From NCBI GenBank assembly GCA_035531315.1, contig DATKTD010000181.1, positions 1 through 14,060 of the forward strand: a stretch of 14,060 nucleotides of DNA, in the 5' to 3' direction. The DNA is from CAIJMU01 sp035531315. GTDB taxonomy: Bacteria; Spirochaetota; Spirochaetia; Treponematales; Rectinemataceae. The position numbers and the translations under genes are program-made. The notes beneath the pieces were generated by a model that was not told the DNA's origin, searched no databases, and saw only the letters and a program-made list of their open reading frames with translations. Shown in pieces: positions 6,080 through 12,867 of this stretch; positions within the stretch are counted from its first letter, which is position 1; each line of letters opens with the position of its first letter.

Positions 6080-9000
6080 TCAGCTGGACGACTCCCCGAC
6101 TAGCGCGAGGCTCGAGCCGCTTCTTCCTTTTATGACCTCGATTCGGGACGGGATCCGGTTCCGGAGTTCGGCGACATGAGACACGATACCGATCGTTCGG
6201 TTGCCTCGGATGCGGTCCAAAGCGCCGATGGCCCTGTCCAAGGCCTCGTCATCCAGACTGCCAAAACCCTCGTCGACGAAGACAGCGTCGAGGGATACCC
6301 CCCCAGAGCGGCTCTTGATGGTGTCGGCGAGGCCAAGGGCCAGCGAGAGGGAGGACAGGAAACGCTCTCCCCCCGAAAGCGTGCCCGCCGGGCGGGACCT
6401 CCCCGTCCAGGCGTCCCGAACCAGGATTTCGAGACCGAGGCGGCCCTGGGTCATGCCCTGGCCCTCGTCGGCAGCCAGCGTGTAGCGGCCGTCCGAAAGC
6501 TCGGCGAGACGCAGGCTGGCCCGATCGACCACCGTCCTGAACCATGCGGCGAGGACCCAGTTCTTAAAGGGAAGTTTTCGTGGAGCCAGCTTTCCCCCGA
6601 GGAGCTCGGCGAGAAAGGCCAGACGCCCCTCCTTTTCGTCGAGGGACCGCCGTGCCTCCTCCAGCTCGCGTCGACGCCCGAGGAGGGCCTCCAGGGCATC
6701 GCGGGCCGAACGAAGGGACTCGAGCCCGGCCGCGAGCTCGCCGTGCCGAGCCAGGGCCGCGGCCGCGGCCCCTTCGAGGGCTTCCAGATCGGGAGGAGGA
6801 CCAGAACCGATCGAGCGCGAGGCAGCATCGGCCGCCGCCTTGGCGGCCGCCAGCTCGATCCTGATGCCCTGCAGCTCCGCCTCGAGGGCCGACAGTTCGA
6901 GGGGAGGAAGGGCCGCAGCCCTCGCCTCGCCCTCGTCGCCGAAAGAGGCCGCGGCAAGGGCCTCCGCCGCGAGGCTCGCGGCCTCGGCCGAGGCGGCCTC
7001 CAGCCCCGGCTGCCTGGATGCCGTCTCGGCGTGGCGGGCCTTCAGCGACTCGAAGACCCTTTCCCAATCGGAAACGCGGCTACGCGCCTCCTTTAGCGCC
7101 ACTTCGATGGCACGCCGCCCCTCCTCGAGGGCGAGGAGCCGCGGTCGGGGGTCCTCCTCGCCCGCGCTGGCCTCGAAGGCCAGGAGCTGGGCCTTGGCGG
7201 CCGCCAGGGCCGATCGATCCGCCGCCTCGGCGGCCTCGAGGGCCTTGAGCCTCGATCGGCTATCCTCGAGCGAGGCGGCCAGCCCCTCCTCGGCGGCCTT
7301 TTTCTCCATCGCCGCCCTGTAGGCCGCTGCCTTCTCGGCGGCCTCCCGGGCGGCCCTGGCCGAAGATTCCGCGAGGCTTCCACGCAGACTCGCAAGATCA
7401 ACCGTCCCATCCACAAGCCCGTCTCCAGCGAGGGAGAGGAGCGAGGCCCGGGCCTCGCCCAAGGCTTCCTCCCTTTGGCGGAGGAGGGCCTCCGCCCCGG
7501 CCCGGGCCGACAGGGCCCTGTCCCGGGCCCCCTTCGCCTCGTCGATGTCGCCGACTGCCGCCCCGCCCGTAGCGCTGGCCGGGGCCGGATGGGCCGTCGA
7601 ACCGCAGACGGGGCAGGGCCTCCCCTCCTCGAGCCTCTCGGCGAGCTCGCAGGCCAGGGAACGATCCCGGGCCTCCAGCAGTGAATAAAGGCTCGCCTCG
7701 CAGGCCGCGAGGCGCTGGGCGGCGCCATCGGCCGCAAGCCGGGCCTCGGATAGGCCGACTTCGGCCTTCGATAGGAGCTCGTCGCCCCGGAGCTGGGCCT
7801 TTACCCTTTCAAGAGCCTCGCGAGCGGCCTCGAAGGAGGCCCTCGCCCCCTCGAGCTCCTCCACGCCGATCCTCGCCTCCTCGTAGGACAGCCTCGCCTC
7901 CGCCTCGCGCGAGCGGGCCTCCGCGAGCTTCGAAGAGCCCCCTTTGATCCGCCGATCGAGGGCGGCGGTCTTCGCCCGAGCCGCATCGAGGGACTTCCAG
8001 GCCTCGATGGCCGGACCGAGCTCCCCGGCGCGGCGCTGGATATCGGCCAAGTCGGCTTCGAAAACCCCGATCCGCGACCTGTCCTCCTCGATGCCCCCCC
8101 TCCGGGCCTCGGCCTCCCCGAGTTCCGCGGCCCTCGCCGCCAGGGCCTCGCGAGCCTTCAAGGCCTCCCGAAGGCTCCGGGCCGCCTCATCGAGGCGGGG
8201 AAGGACGGCGGCGGCCCGCCGGGCCCCCGCTATTTGATCCCCAAGCCCCCCTTCCCGAGCCGCCGCGCGCTCGGCCCCTTCCAGACGAGCCAGGGCGCGG
8301 CCATGGTCCTCGCGCCTGGCGACATCCTCCCTCCCCCTCTCGAAGGCCTTCTCCGCCTCGATCCGCGCCCGCAATGCCGCGCCCACCTCGAGTTCGAGAC
8401 CCGCAGCCTCCTCGCCAAGGGCGAGAAGTTTCGCCTCGCCCTCGACACCCCCTCCCTCCCTGCCCAGCCTCTCGATCTCCACATCGAGGCGCCTGGCCTC
8501 GGCGGCGGCCTCCTTCGAACGATCGGCGGCGATCCGCGTCACCCGGTCGTGGAGACCCACGGGAAAGAGCTTTTCGAGGATCTCCACGCGCTCCGTCGTG
8601 CCCATCTCGAGGAAGCGCTGGAATTCGCCCTGGGGCAAAAGAATGATCTTGGAGAACTCGTCGACCGACAGACCGAGGAGCTCCCTCGTCCTCGCGTCCA
8701 CGTCGCGGGGGCCCTCCGCCTCGACCTTCCATACATCGCCGACCAGGGCCTCGAGGACGGCCGATTGCGGAACCTCGACCGCCGTCCCACGGCGGCCCGG
8801 TCGCGACCAGGGCGGCGAGCGCCTCGCCCTCCAGCTGCGCTGGCCGAGGGCGAAGGTGAATTCCACGATGGGCTGTCTTCCCTCGGCCGCGTAATGCGAA
8901 CGAAGCTCGCGGGAAAGGCCCCTCCGGCCTCCCGAAGCCTCGCCATAGAGGGCGTAGCTGATCGCGTCGAAGAGGGTCGACTTCCCCGAGCCGGTCTTGC

Positions 9001-9097
9001 CCCAGACGAGGAAGAGGGGTCCCAGGCGGGAAAAATCCACCACAGCGCGGTCGCGGTAGGCGCCGAAACATTCGACGACAAGCTCAATCGGCCTCAC
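6080..9097 (-). CDS. sbcC: exonuclease subunit SbcC (Rad50-like ATPase)
   Basis: This SMC/Rad50-type ATPase works with the SbcD nuclease to open and cut DNA hairpins and blocked double-strand ends. Its 1005 residues compare with 1048 in E. coli. The N-terminal half-ATPase has Walker A GKTGSGKST (33-41). Long Ala/Glu/Arg-rich coiled coils flank a zinc hook with Cys495-Pro-Val-Cys498 almost exactly mid-protein. The C-terminal half has signature LSGGERF (about 907-913), Walker B VFVDEGFGSLDDEAL with Asp942-Glu943, then SHVAELRNRIP. The start is GTG at 9095-9097: GAGGAGG lies 6 bases upstream and the protein begins with the family's usual strand leading to FGAYRD. It overlaps the end of sbcD by 14 bp, indicating translational coupling. 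After the TGA there is a TTTTT run but no hairpin, so I do not call a terminator. Confidence 0.95.
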   Translation of the reverse strand: MRPIELVVECFGAYRDRAVVDFSRLGPLFLVWGKTGSGKSTLFDAISYALYGEASGGRRGLSRELRSHYAAEGRQPIVEFTFALGQRSWRARRSPPWSRPGRRGTAVEVPQSAVLEALVGDVWKVEAEGPRDVDARTRELLGLSVDEFSKIILLPQGEFQRFLEMGTTERVEILEKLFPVGLHDRVTRIAADRSKEAAAEARRLDVEIERLGREGGGVEGEAKLLALGEEAAGLELEVGAALRARIEAEKAFERGREDVARREDHGRALARLEGAERAAAREGGLGDQIAGARRAAAVLPRLDEAARSLREALKAREALAARAAELGEAEARRGGIEEDRSRIGVFEADLADIQRRAGELGPAIEAWKSLDAARAKTAALDRRIKGGSSKLAEARSREAEARLSYEEARIGVEELEGARASFEAAREALERVKAQLRGDELLSKAEVGLSEARLAADGAAQRLAACEASLYSLLEARDRSLACELAERLEEGRPCPVCGSTAHPAPASATGGAAVGDIDEAKGARDRALSARAGAEALLRQREEALGEARASLLSLAGDGLVDGTVDLASLRGSLAESSARAAREAAEKAAAYRAAMEKKAAEEGLAASLEDSRSRLKALEAAEAADRSALAAAKAQLLAFEASAGEEDPRPRLLALEEGRRAIEVALKEARSRVSDWERVFESLKARHAETASRQPGLEAASAEAASLAAEALAAASFGDEGEARAAALPPLELSALEAELQGIRIELAAAKAAADAASRSIGSGPPPDLEALEGAAAAALARHGELAAGLESLRSARDALEALLGRRRELEEARRSLDEKEGRLAFLAELLGGKLAPRKLPFKNWVLAAWFRTVVDRASLRLAELSDGRYTLAADEGQGMTQGRLGLEILVRDAWTGRSRPAGTLSGGERFLSSLSLALGLADTIKSRSGGVSLDAVFVDEGFGSLDDEALDRAIGALDRIRGNRTIGIVSHVAELRNRIPSRIEVIKGRSGSSLALVGESSS

Positions 9098-10502
9098 GCG
9101 CGGCCTCCTCGACGAGAGAACGGAAGAGCCCGGCGGTCGCCTCGTCCGGCGTCTCCCCCCTCATTTCCGCGTGAAAGGCCGCGAACTCCTCCACGAGACG
9201 GCCCGGATCCTCGGGATCACGACCGTCGCCGGCGGCGCCTCCACCCCCCTCATCGGCTGCGCCCACAGCCGCGACGGCCCCCTCCGCGACGGCCCCGGCC
9301 GGCCTGGAGCCCCCCCCCGAAAGCCTGAGTTCGAAAGCCGACTGACGTATCGAAAGAAGCTTCGGATAGACGGCCTTGAGCCGCTCCGAGGGATCGAGAA
9401 CCGGAAGTTCGTCGTTCAGGCAGAGCTCGACGAAGTCCTCGCGATACTCGGCGAAGGCCCCCGGCGAGAGAAGCTCCGCGAAGCTCGCCTCTATTCGGAC
9501 GAGGCGCCTCCCGGGCCTGTGGGGCAGGAGTTCGACGCGGCAGCCCCCCCCCTCGAGCTCGACGAGAAGAAAACCGCGCTCGCCCGCCTCGGTCTCGACT
9601 ATCCCCCCCGAGCCCACGCGGAGGGCCTCGCCGAAGGAATATGCCAGCGGCGCCCCCGAATACCTGCCCTTCAGGCCCGCGGCCTGGGGTCGGTGGAGAT
9701 GGCCCAGGGCCGCATAATCGAAACCGTCGAAGAGGGCGGCGTCCACATCCTCGGCCGAGCCCACGAAGACCCGCTCCGACTCGCTCGTCAGGCCACCCCG
9801 CGCGAAACAATGCGCGACGAGCACGTTATACGAATCCGACGCGGACTCCACCCCTGTCCCGTCCGTGGCCCTTCCGCCCGAACCGCCCCCCCCATCACTG
9901 GCGAGGTTAGCCGCGATCCTCGCCGCAATCCTTGCCGCGATCCTCGCGACTGCCCTGGCGAAAAGCCCCGCCTCGGGCGACCCAGGGGAATCGGCCATGG
10001 CCGCCCCGGAAGAAGACCCAGCATCCGCCGCGACCTCCGCGGCCCCCCCATCATAGGCGCCAAGCCCCAGGTCCGCCGCCGCGCCGAGGTAGGGAAGGGC
10101 CCAGATGGCGCAGCTTTCCATTCTCCCCCCGGCCCCCCGCGACTCGAGGAATATCGGCTCGAGGGACTCCGAGACCCGCGAACGGAGGTGGACGCCAGCC
10201 TTGCGGAAGAGCCCCGAGCCGAAGGCCAGCCGGCTGGCCGAATCGTGGTTGCCGGGGATGATGACGATGGCCGTGCCGGGGGCGGCCTCCACGGCACGAG
10301 AAAGGAAGCGATCGAGGAGACCCATCGCGGCGGGCGAGGGAATCGCCCGATCGTAGATGTCCCCCGCGAGGAGGAGGGCCGCGGGCTGGCGCGCCGCGAG
10401 AAGATCGACGAGGGCTCCGAGCATCTCCTCCTGTTCCTCGACGAACTCGCGTTCATGGAGGGTCTTGCCGAGGTGGAGGTCGGCGGCGTGGACGAGCAGC
10501 AT
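9084..10502 (-). CDS. sbcD: exonuclease subunit SbcD (Mre11-like nuclease)
   Basis: This manganese-dependent phosphoesterase is the nuclease of the SbcCD complex. The 472 residues contain all the metal-binding motifs: Asp8 and His10 (DLHLG), Asp48 (AGDIYDR), Asn85-His86-Asp87 (PGNHDS), His231 (VAHCFARG) and GHLH with His268/His270. It exceeds E. coli SbcD (400 residues) because of a Gly/Ala/Ser-rich insert at about 150-222, containing three ARIA repeats, and a low-complexity stretch near 395-425. The open frame continues upstream past 11500, but the protein starts at the ATG at 10500-10502: the family N-terminus begins there and upstream sequence is antisense to the PilZ gene. No ribosome binding site precedes this ATG, and a candidate promoter would start transcription almost on it. 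The coding strand has five poly-G runs of 7-9 bases. Confidence 0.93.
   Translation of the reverse strand: MLLVHAADLHLGKTLHEREFVEEQEEMLGALVDLLAARQPAALLLAGDIYDRAIPSPAAMGLLDRFLSRAVEAAPGTAIVIIPGNHDSASRLAFGSGLFRKAGVHLRSRVSESLEPIFLESRGAGGRMESCAIWALPYLGAAADLGLGAYDGGAAEVAADAGSSSGAAMADSPGSPEAGLFARAVARIAARIAARIAANLASDGGGGSGGRATDGTGVESASDSYNVLVAHCFARGGLTSESERVFVGSAEDVDAALFDGFDYAALGHLHRPQAAGLKGRYSGAPLAYSFGEALRVGSGGIVETEAGERGFLLVELEGGGCRVELLPHRPGRRLVRIEASFAELLSPGAFAEYREDFVELCLNDELPVLDPSERLKAVYPKLLSIRQSAFELRLSGGGSRPAGAVAEGAVAAVGAADEGGGGAAGDGRDPEDPGRLVEEFAAFHAEMRGETPDEATAGLFRSLVEEAAREAD
9310..9318 (-). repeat. nine-G homopolymer in sbcD coding strand
   Basis: Nine consecutive Cs on the plus strand, read as GGG codons for Gly-Gly-Gly near residue 395 of SbcD, before the C-terminal low-complexity tail. 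Runs this long are prone to slippage and to sequencing error. A frame change here would alter the C-terminus and could disturb the coupled sbcC start. Confidence 0.8.
9544..9552 (-). repeat. second nine-G homopolymer in sbcD coding strand
   Basis: Nine consecutive Cs on the plus strand encode Gly-Gly-Gly in the LEGGGCRVE segment of SbcD (near residue 318), within a conserved part of the protein. A slipped copy would truncate the protein after the nuclease domain. Other runs in this gene are at 9603-9609 (7), 9886-9893 (8) and 10043-10049 (7). Confidence 0.8.
9910..9945 (-). repeat. three tandem 12-bp repeats inside sbcD
   Basis: Three head-to-tail 12-bp units of the form GCCGC(G/A)ATCCT(C/T), at 9910-9921, 9922-9933 and 9934-9945, encode ARIA-ARIA-ARIA at about residues 186-197 of SbcD. 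They lie in the insert between the GNHD motif and His231 and keep the frame. Units differ from each other at two positions, so expansion is not brand new. Confidence 0.85.
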
Positions 10503-10509
10503 GGCGATC

Positions 10510-10538
10510 AAGCTAGCCGCGGCGGGGGGGACGGTCAA
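10510..10538 (-). promoter_or_regulatory. candidate sbcD promoter giving a leaderless start
   Basis: On the minus strand, TTGACC (10533-10538, 5 of 6 matches to the -35 consensus) is separated by 17 bases from TAGCTT (10510-10515, a weak -10). The predicted transcription start falls at 10502-10503, that is on or one base before the sbcD ATG. This agrees with the absence of a ribosome binding site. The spacer contains a 7-base C run (10524-10530, G on the plus strand). Confidence 0.4.
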
Positions 10539-10557
10539 GCGAGGATCATTTCCATGA

Positions 10558-10586
10558 TTGCGGCGAAGGCCGAGTAAAGGTATTGT
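10558..10586 (+). promoter_or_regulatory. candidate promoter of the PilZ gene, possibly leaderless
   Basis: TTGCGG (10558-10563) and TATTGT (10581-10586) are separated by 17 bases. The predicted start is at 10593, exactly the A of the PilZ gene's ATG. AAAGG (10576-10580) is 12 bases from that ATG, too far for a good ribosome binding site and inside the promoter. The -35 resembles that of the oppA promoter (TTGCGT). Confidence 0.4.
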
Positions 10587-10592
10587 CAATGC

Positions 10593-11384
10593 ATGATCGA
10601 GTCCGGCGCAATGGGCAAGAAGGTGCTCTTCCTCTATCCGCCACCCGTCCTCACCGACGTCGTCGAGGAACTCGCGCGCAAGGAATTCGAGGTCTACCTC
10701 GTGCGCAACCACGACAAGGCCCGGCGCTACCTCGCCATCGACCCGGGATCGATCGTCTTCGTCAACCTCGACGATGGACTCGAGGAAGCCGCTTGGGAAG
10801 CCTGGGTCCGCGAACTCCGCGGCGACGAAAAGACCATGGCCGTCGGAATCGGCGTCATCAGCCTCAACGACGACCAGGATCTCAAGACCAAGTATCTCAT
10901 GGACATCCAGGTGCCCTGCGGCTACATCACCCTCAAGATCGGCACGGCCAAGTCGGCCGAGATACTCGCCAAGACCCTCGAGGCCAACGAGGCCCGGGGC
11001 AAGCGCAAATTCGTCCGCGCCATCACCATGCCCGGCACCACCCTCTGCGCGGCCAACTTCGAGGGCTCCACCCTGCGCGGCGAGATCCGCGACTTTTCGA
11101 TAGCCGGCATGGCCGTCCAGTTCGAGGGCGGACCGGCCATCAAGCCCGGCACCGTCCTCCGCAACATGGCCCTCACCATCAAGGGCGGGCGTGTGAGCGT
11201 CGACGGCGTCGTCGTCGCTCACCGCAACCTCTCCTCCTCCTCCAGCGCCGAAGAGGCGGCAAAGGCCTCGACGGTCATCATGTTCGACCCCAATTCCATC
11301 GACGACGCGAAGAGGGAGAAGTTCCGCTCCCTCATCCTCAAGGTGAACCAGGCCGAATTCGACAGAGTGCTCGAGGGCTTGTGA
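10593..11384 (+). CDS. PilZ-domain protein with REC-like N-terminal region
   Basis: This is a predicted cyclic-di-GMP receptor of 263 residues. Residues about 8-125 form alternating strands and helices (KKVLFLYPPP, EFEVYLV, SIVFVNLD, VGIGVIS, GYITLKIG) resembling a degenerate receiver-like domain, an N-terminal half I recall from spirochaetal PilZ proteins. Residues 135-260 are the PilZ domain with both ligand motifs intact: RKFVR (Arg138, Arg142; RxxxR) and DFSIAG (Asp167, Ser169, Gly172; DxSxxG). It has no membrane segment or signal, so it acts in the cytoplasm. I use the ATG at 10593; another in-frame ATG at 10611 (MGKKVLF) also fits the family and neither has a clear ribosome binding site. 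It is divergent from sbcD and precedes the acyltransferase gene by 25 bases, so it is probably co-transcribed with it. Its output is unknown. Confidence 0.85.
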   Translation: MIESGAMGKKVLFLYPPPVLTDVVEELARKEFEVYLVRNHDKARRYLAIDPGSIVFVNLDDGLEEAAWEAWVRELRGDEKTMAVGIGVISLNDDQDLKTKYLMDIQVPCGYITLKIGTAKSAEILAKTLEANEARGKRKFVRAITMPGTTLCAANFEGSTLRGEIRDFSIAGMAVQFEGGPAIKPGTVLRNMALTIKGGRVSVDGVVVAHRNLSSSSSAEEAAKASTVIMFDPNSIDDAKREKFRSLILKVNQAEFDRVLEGL

Positions 11385-11409
11385 CTCGTTCAAACAAGCG
11401 ACGCGACGC

Positions 11410-12867
11410 ATGACCTCCCCCATCGACAGGGCTCGAAGACGCCCGCGCCTCGCCTCCCCCTCCCTCGACCCCCTCGCCCTCGCGGTGACCGACCTGATCG
11501 GCCCCATCTACGCCAGGCTGGCCCTCAGACTCAGCTCCGTCTCCTTCGTAAAAAGCGAAACCCTCATCGAGGCCCTCCGCGATTTCTACGAAGGGCGGAG
11601 CCGCCTCATCCTCGCCTTCCGCCATCCCTATGGGGACGAACCCCAGCTCCTCACCATGGCCCTGCGCCACGGCATCGGGTCGGAGGCCCGCAAACGGGGC
11701 AGGCCCCTGCCCCTGCGCCCCCACTGCCTCTTTCTCCACGGCTACGAAGTCCCCCTCTGGTCCGGCCCCCTCGTCCGCTGGCTCCTCCCCCGCACCGGGG
11801 CCATGCCCATCTATCACGTCCGCATGGACGGGGCCGGACTCCGCCGCATTCGAGCCTCGCTGAGGGACGGGGCCCACCCCATCGCCCTCGCCCCCGAGGG
11901 CCAGAGCTCCTACCGCAGCGAGACCGTCCCTCGACTGGAAAAGGGCAGCTTTCAGCTTGCCTTCTGGTGTGCCGAAGAACTCGAGGCGGCCTCGCGGCCC
12001 GAAAAAGTCACCATCCTCCCGATAACGGTCCACGAAAGCCACGACGACAGGGACCTCCCCGCCCTCGAAGAGGCCTGCGCGGTCCTCGAAGCCCAGATCG
12101 GCTTTCAGCCCGTCGCCCAGACCGGGACCGATGAGGCTGAGGCGGTCGCCAGCGCCGCCGCTGAGGCGCCTGCCAGCGACGCATCTGAAGCGAGCGCCGG
12201 CAAAGGCCAGGCCTCCCACAAGCGGCGTCGCGCCCTCGGACTCAGGCTCCGAGCCCTCGACCTCGCCCTCCTCGCGGCGGCCGAAGCCTATTACGGCCTC
12301 GACCGTCCCTCCTCGCTGGCCCCCCGCGAGGCCCGGCGTTTTCGCCTCTTCGAGGAGGCCCTCGGGCGCGGCGAAAACATGCTCGGCATCAAGGCCGAGG
12401 GCGACAGCATAAACCGCGTCTACCGCCTCCGCCACGAGGGCTGGAACCGCGTCTTCCCCGAAAGCGATCCCGCGCAGCTTCCGCCCCGGCTCCGGGCGGT
12501 CGCCGACAGGAGGGCGGGCGAGGCCTGGTACGCCATGCGCCACATGGAACTCGTCGACCTCGGTTACTATCTCGACGCCGCCTACCTCGAGGAAGGCCTC
12601 GCCGAAGGCCGGGCCCCGAGCGTCGGCCGCCTCTCCGAAACACTTCACAATTTATACGATTTCGCGCAACGCCTTTCCGGCGACAACATCTCCGGGCGCC
12701 CCCGCCTCCTCCCCCGCCGCCTCGTGCTCGGCTCGGCCGAGCCCCTCGAGATCCGCTCCCGCCTCCCCGATTATCACCGGGACCGCCGGGCGGCCCTCGA
12801 CAAGGCCGAGGCCGACCTCGCCAGCGCCTGGCGACATTCCATAAAGGAGATCCTCGATGAAAAATGA
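11410..12867 (+). CDS. PlsC-like phospholipid/glycerol acyltransferase with unusual active-site motif
   Basis: This 485-residue protein resembles glycerophospholipid acyltransferases of the PlsC family, which move a fatty acyl group onto a glycerol-phosphate or lysophospholipid. Motif I is FRHPYGDE (71-78 region): His72 is followed by Asp76 and Glu77, giving H-x3-D or H-x4-E instead of the usual H-x4-D. A GAMPIYHVR stretch (130-138) matches motif II, APEGQSSYRSE (Pro162-Glu163-Gly164) matches the FPEG motif, and VTILPITVH (200-208) resembles motif IV. An Ala/Glu/Ser-rich linker (about 222-252) leads to a basic, probably helical C-terminal half of about 230 residues that I do not recognise. 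No clear membrane helix. The ATG lacks a ribosome binding site, suggesting dependence on translation of the PilZ gene 25 bases upstream. Its 3' end overlaps the transporter gene by 11 bp. Acyltransferase assignment is good; substrate unknown. Confidence 0.75.
   Translation: MTSPIDRARRRPRLASPSLDPLALAVTDLIGPIYARLALRLSSVSFVKSETLIEALRDFYEGRSRLILAFRHPYGDEPQLLTMALRHGIGSEARKRGRPLPLRPHCLFLHGYEVPLWSGPLVRWLLPRTGAMPIYHVRMDGAGLRRIRASLRDGAHPIALAPEGQSSYRSETVPRLEKGSFQLAFWCAEELEAASRPEKVTILPITVHESHDDRDLPALEEACAVLEAQIGFQPVAQTGTDEAEAVASAAAEAPASDASEASAGKGQASHKRRRALGLRLRALDLALLAAAEAYYGLDRPSSLAPREARRFRLFEEALGRGENMLGIKAEGDSINRVYRLRHEGWNRVFPESDPAQLPPRLRAVADRRAGEAWYAMRHMELVDLGYYLDAAYLEEGLAEGRAPSVGRLSETLHNLYDFAQRLSGDNISGRPRLLPRRLVLGSAEPLEIRSRLPDYHRDRRAALDKAEADLASAWRHSIKEILDEK
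12843..12850 (+). promoter_or_regulatory. strong ribosome binding site of the MFS transporter gene
   Basis: AAAGGAGA lies within the last codons of the acyltransferase gene, 6 bases before the transporter ATG at 12857. It fixes that start and indicates that ribosomes reinitiate or load internally in the overlap. It is the best ribosome binding site of the three plus-strand genes. Confidence 0.8.

Noticed and set aside
6040..6082. Terminator after sbcC
   Set aside because: There is a TTTTT run right after the stop codon, but I found no stable stem before it; the nearby CGACTCCCCGACT is closer to a direct repeat than an inverted one.
11377..11399. Inverted repeat GCTTGT/ACAAGC around the PilZ gene stop codon
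   Set aside because: Only 6 bp with an 11-base loop and no T run; too weak to call a terminator, and the next gene appears co-transcribed.
10503..11507. Upstream extension of the sbcD reading frame (about 335 codons)
   Set aside because: It runs antisense through the PilZ gene and its composition is that of a shadow frame. The Mre11-family N-terminus starts at the ATG at 10502.
11338..12648. Minus-strand open frame of 436 codons
   Set aside because: It is antisense to the acyltransferase gene, which has recognisable family motifs; the minus frame has none.
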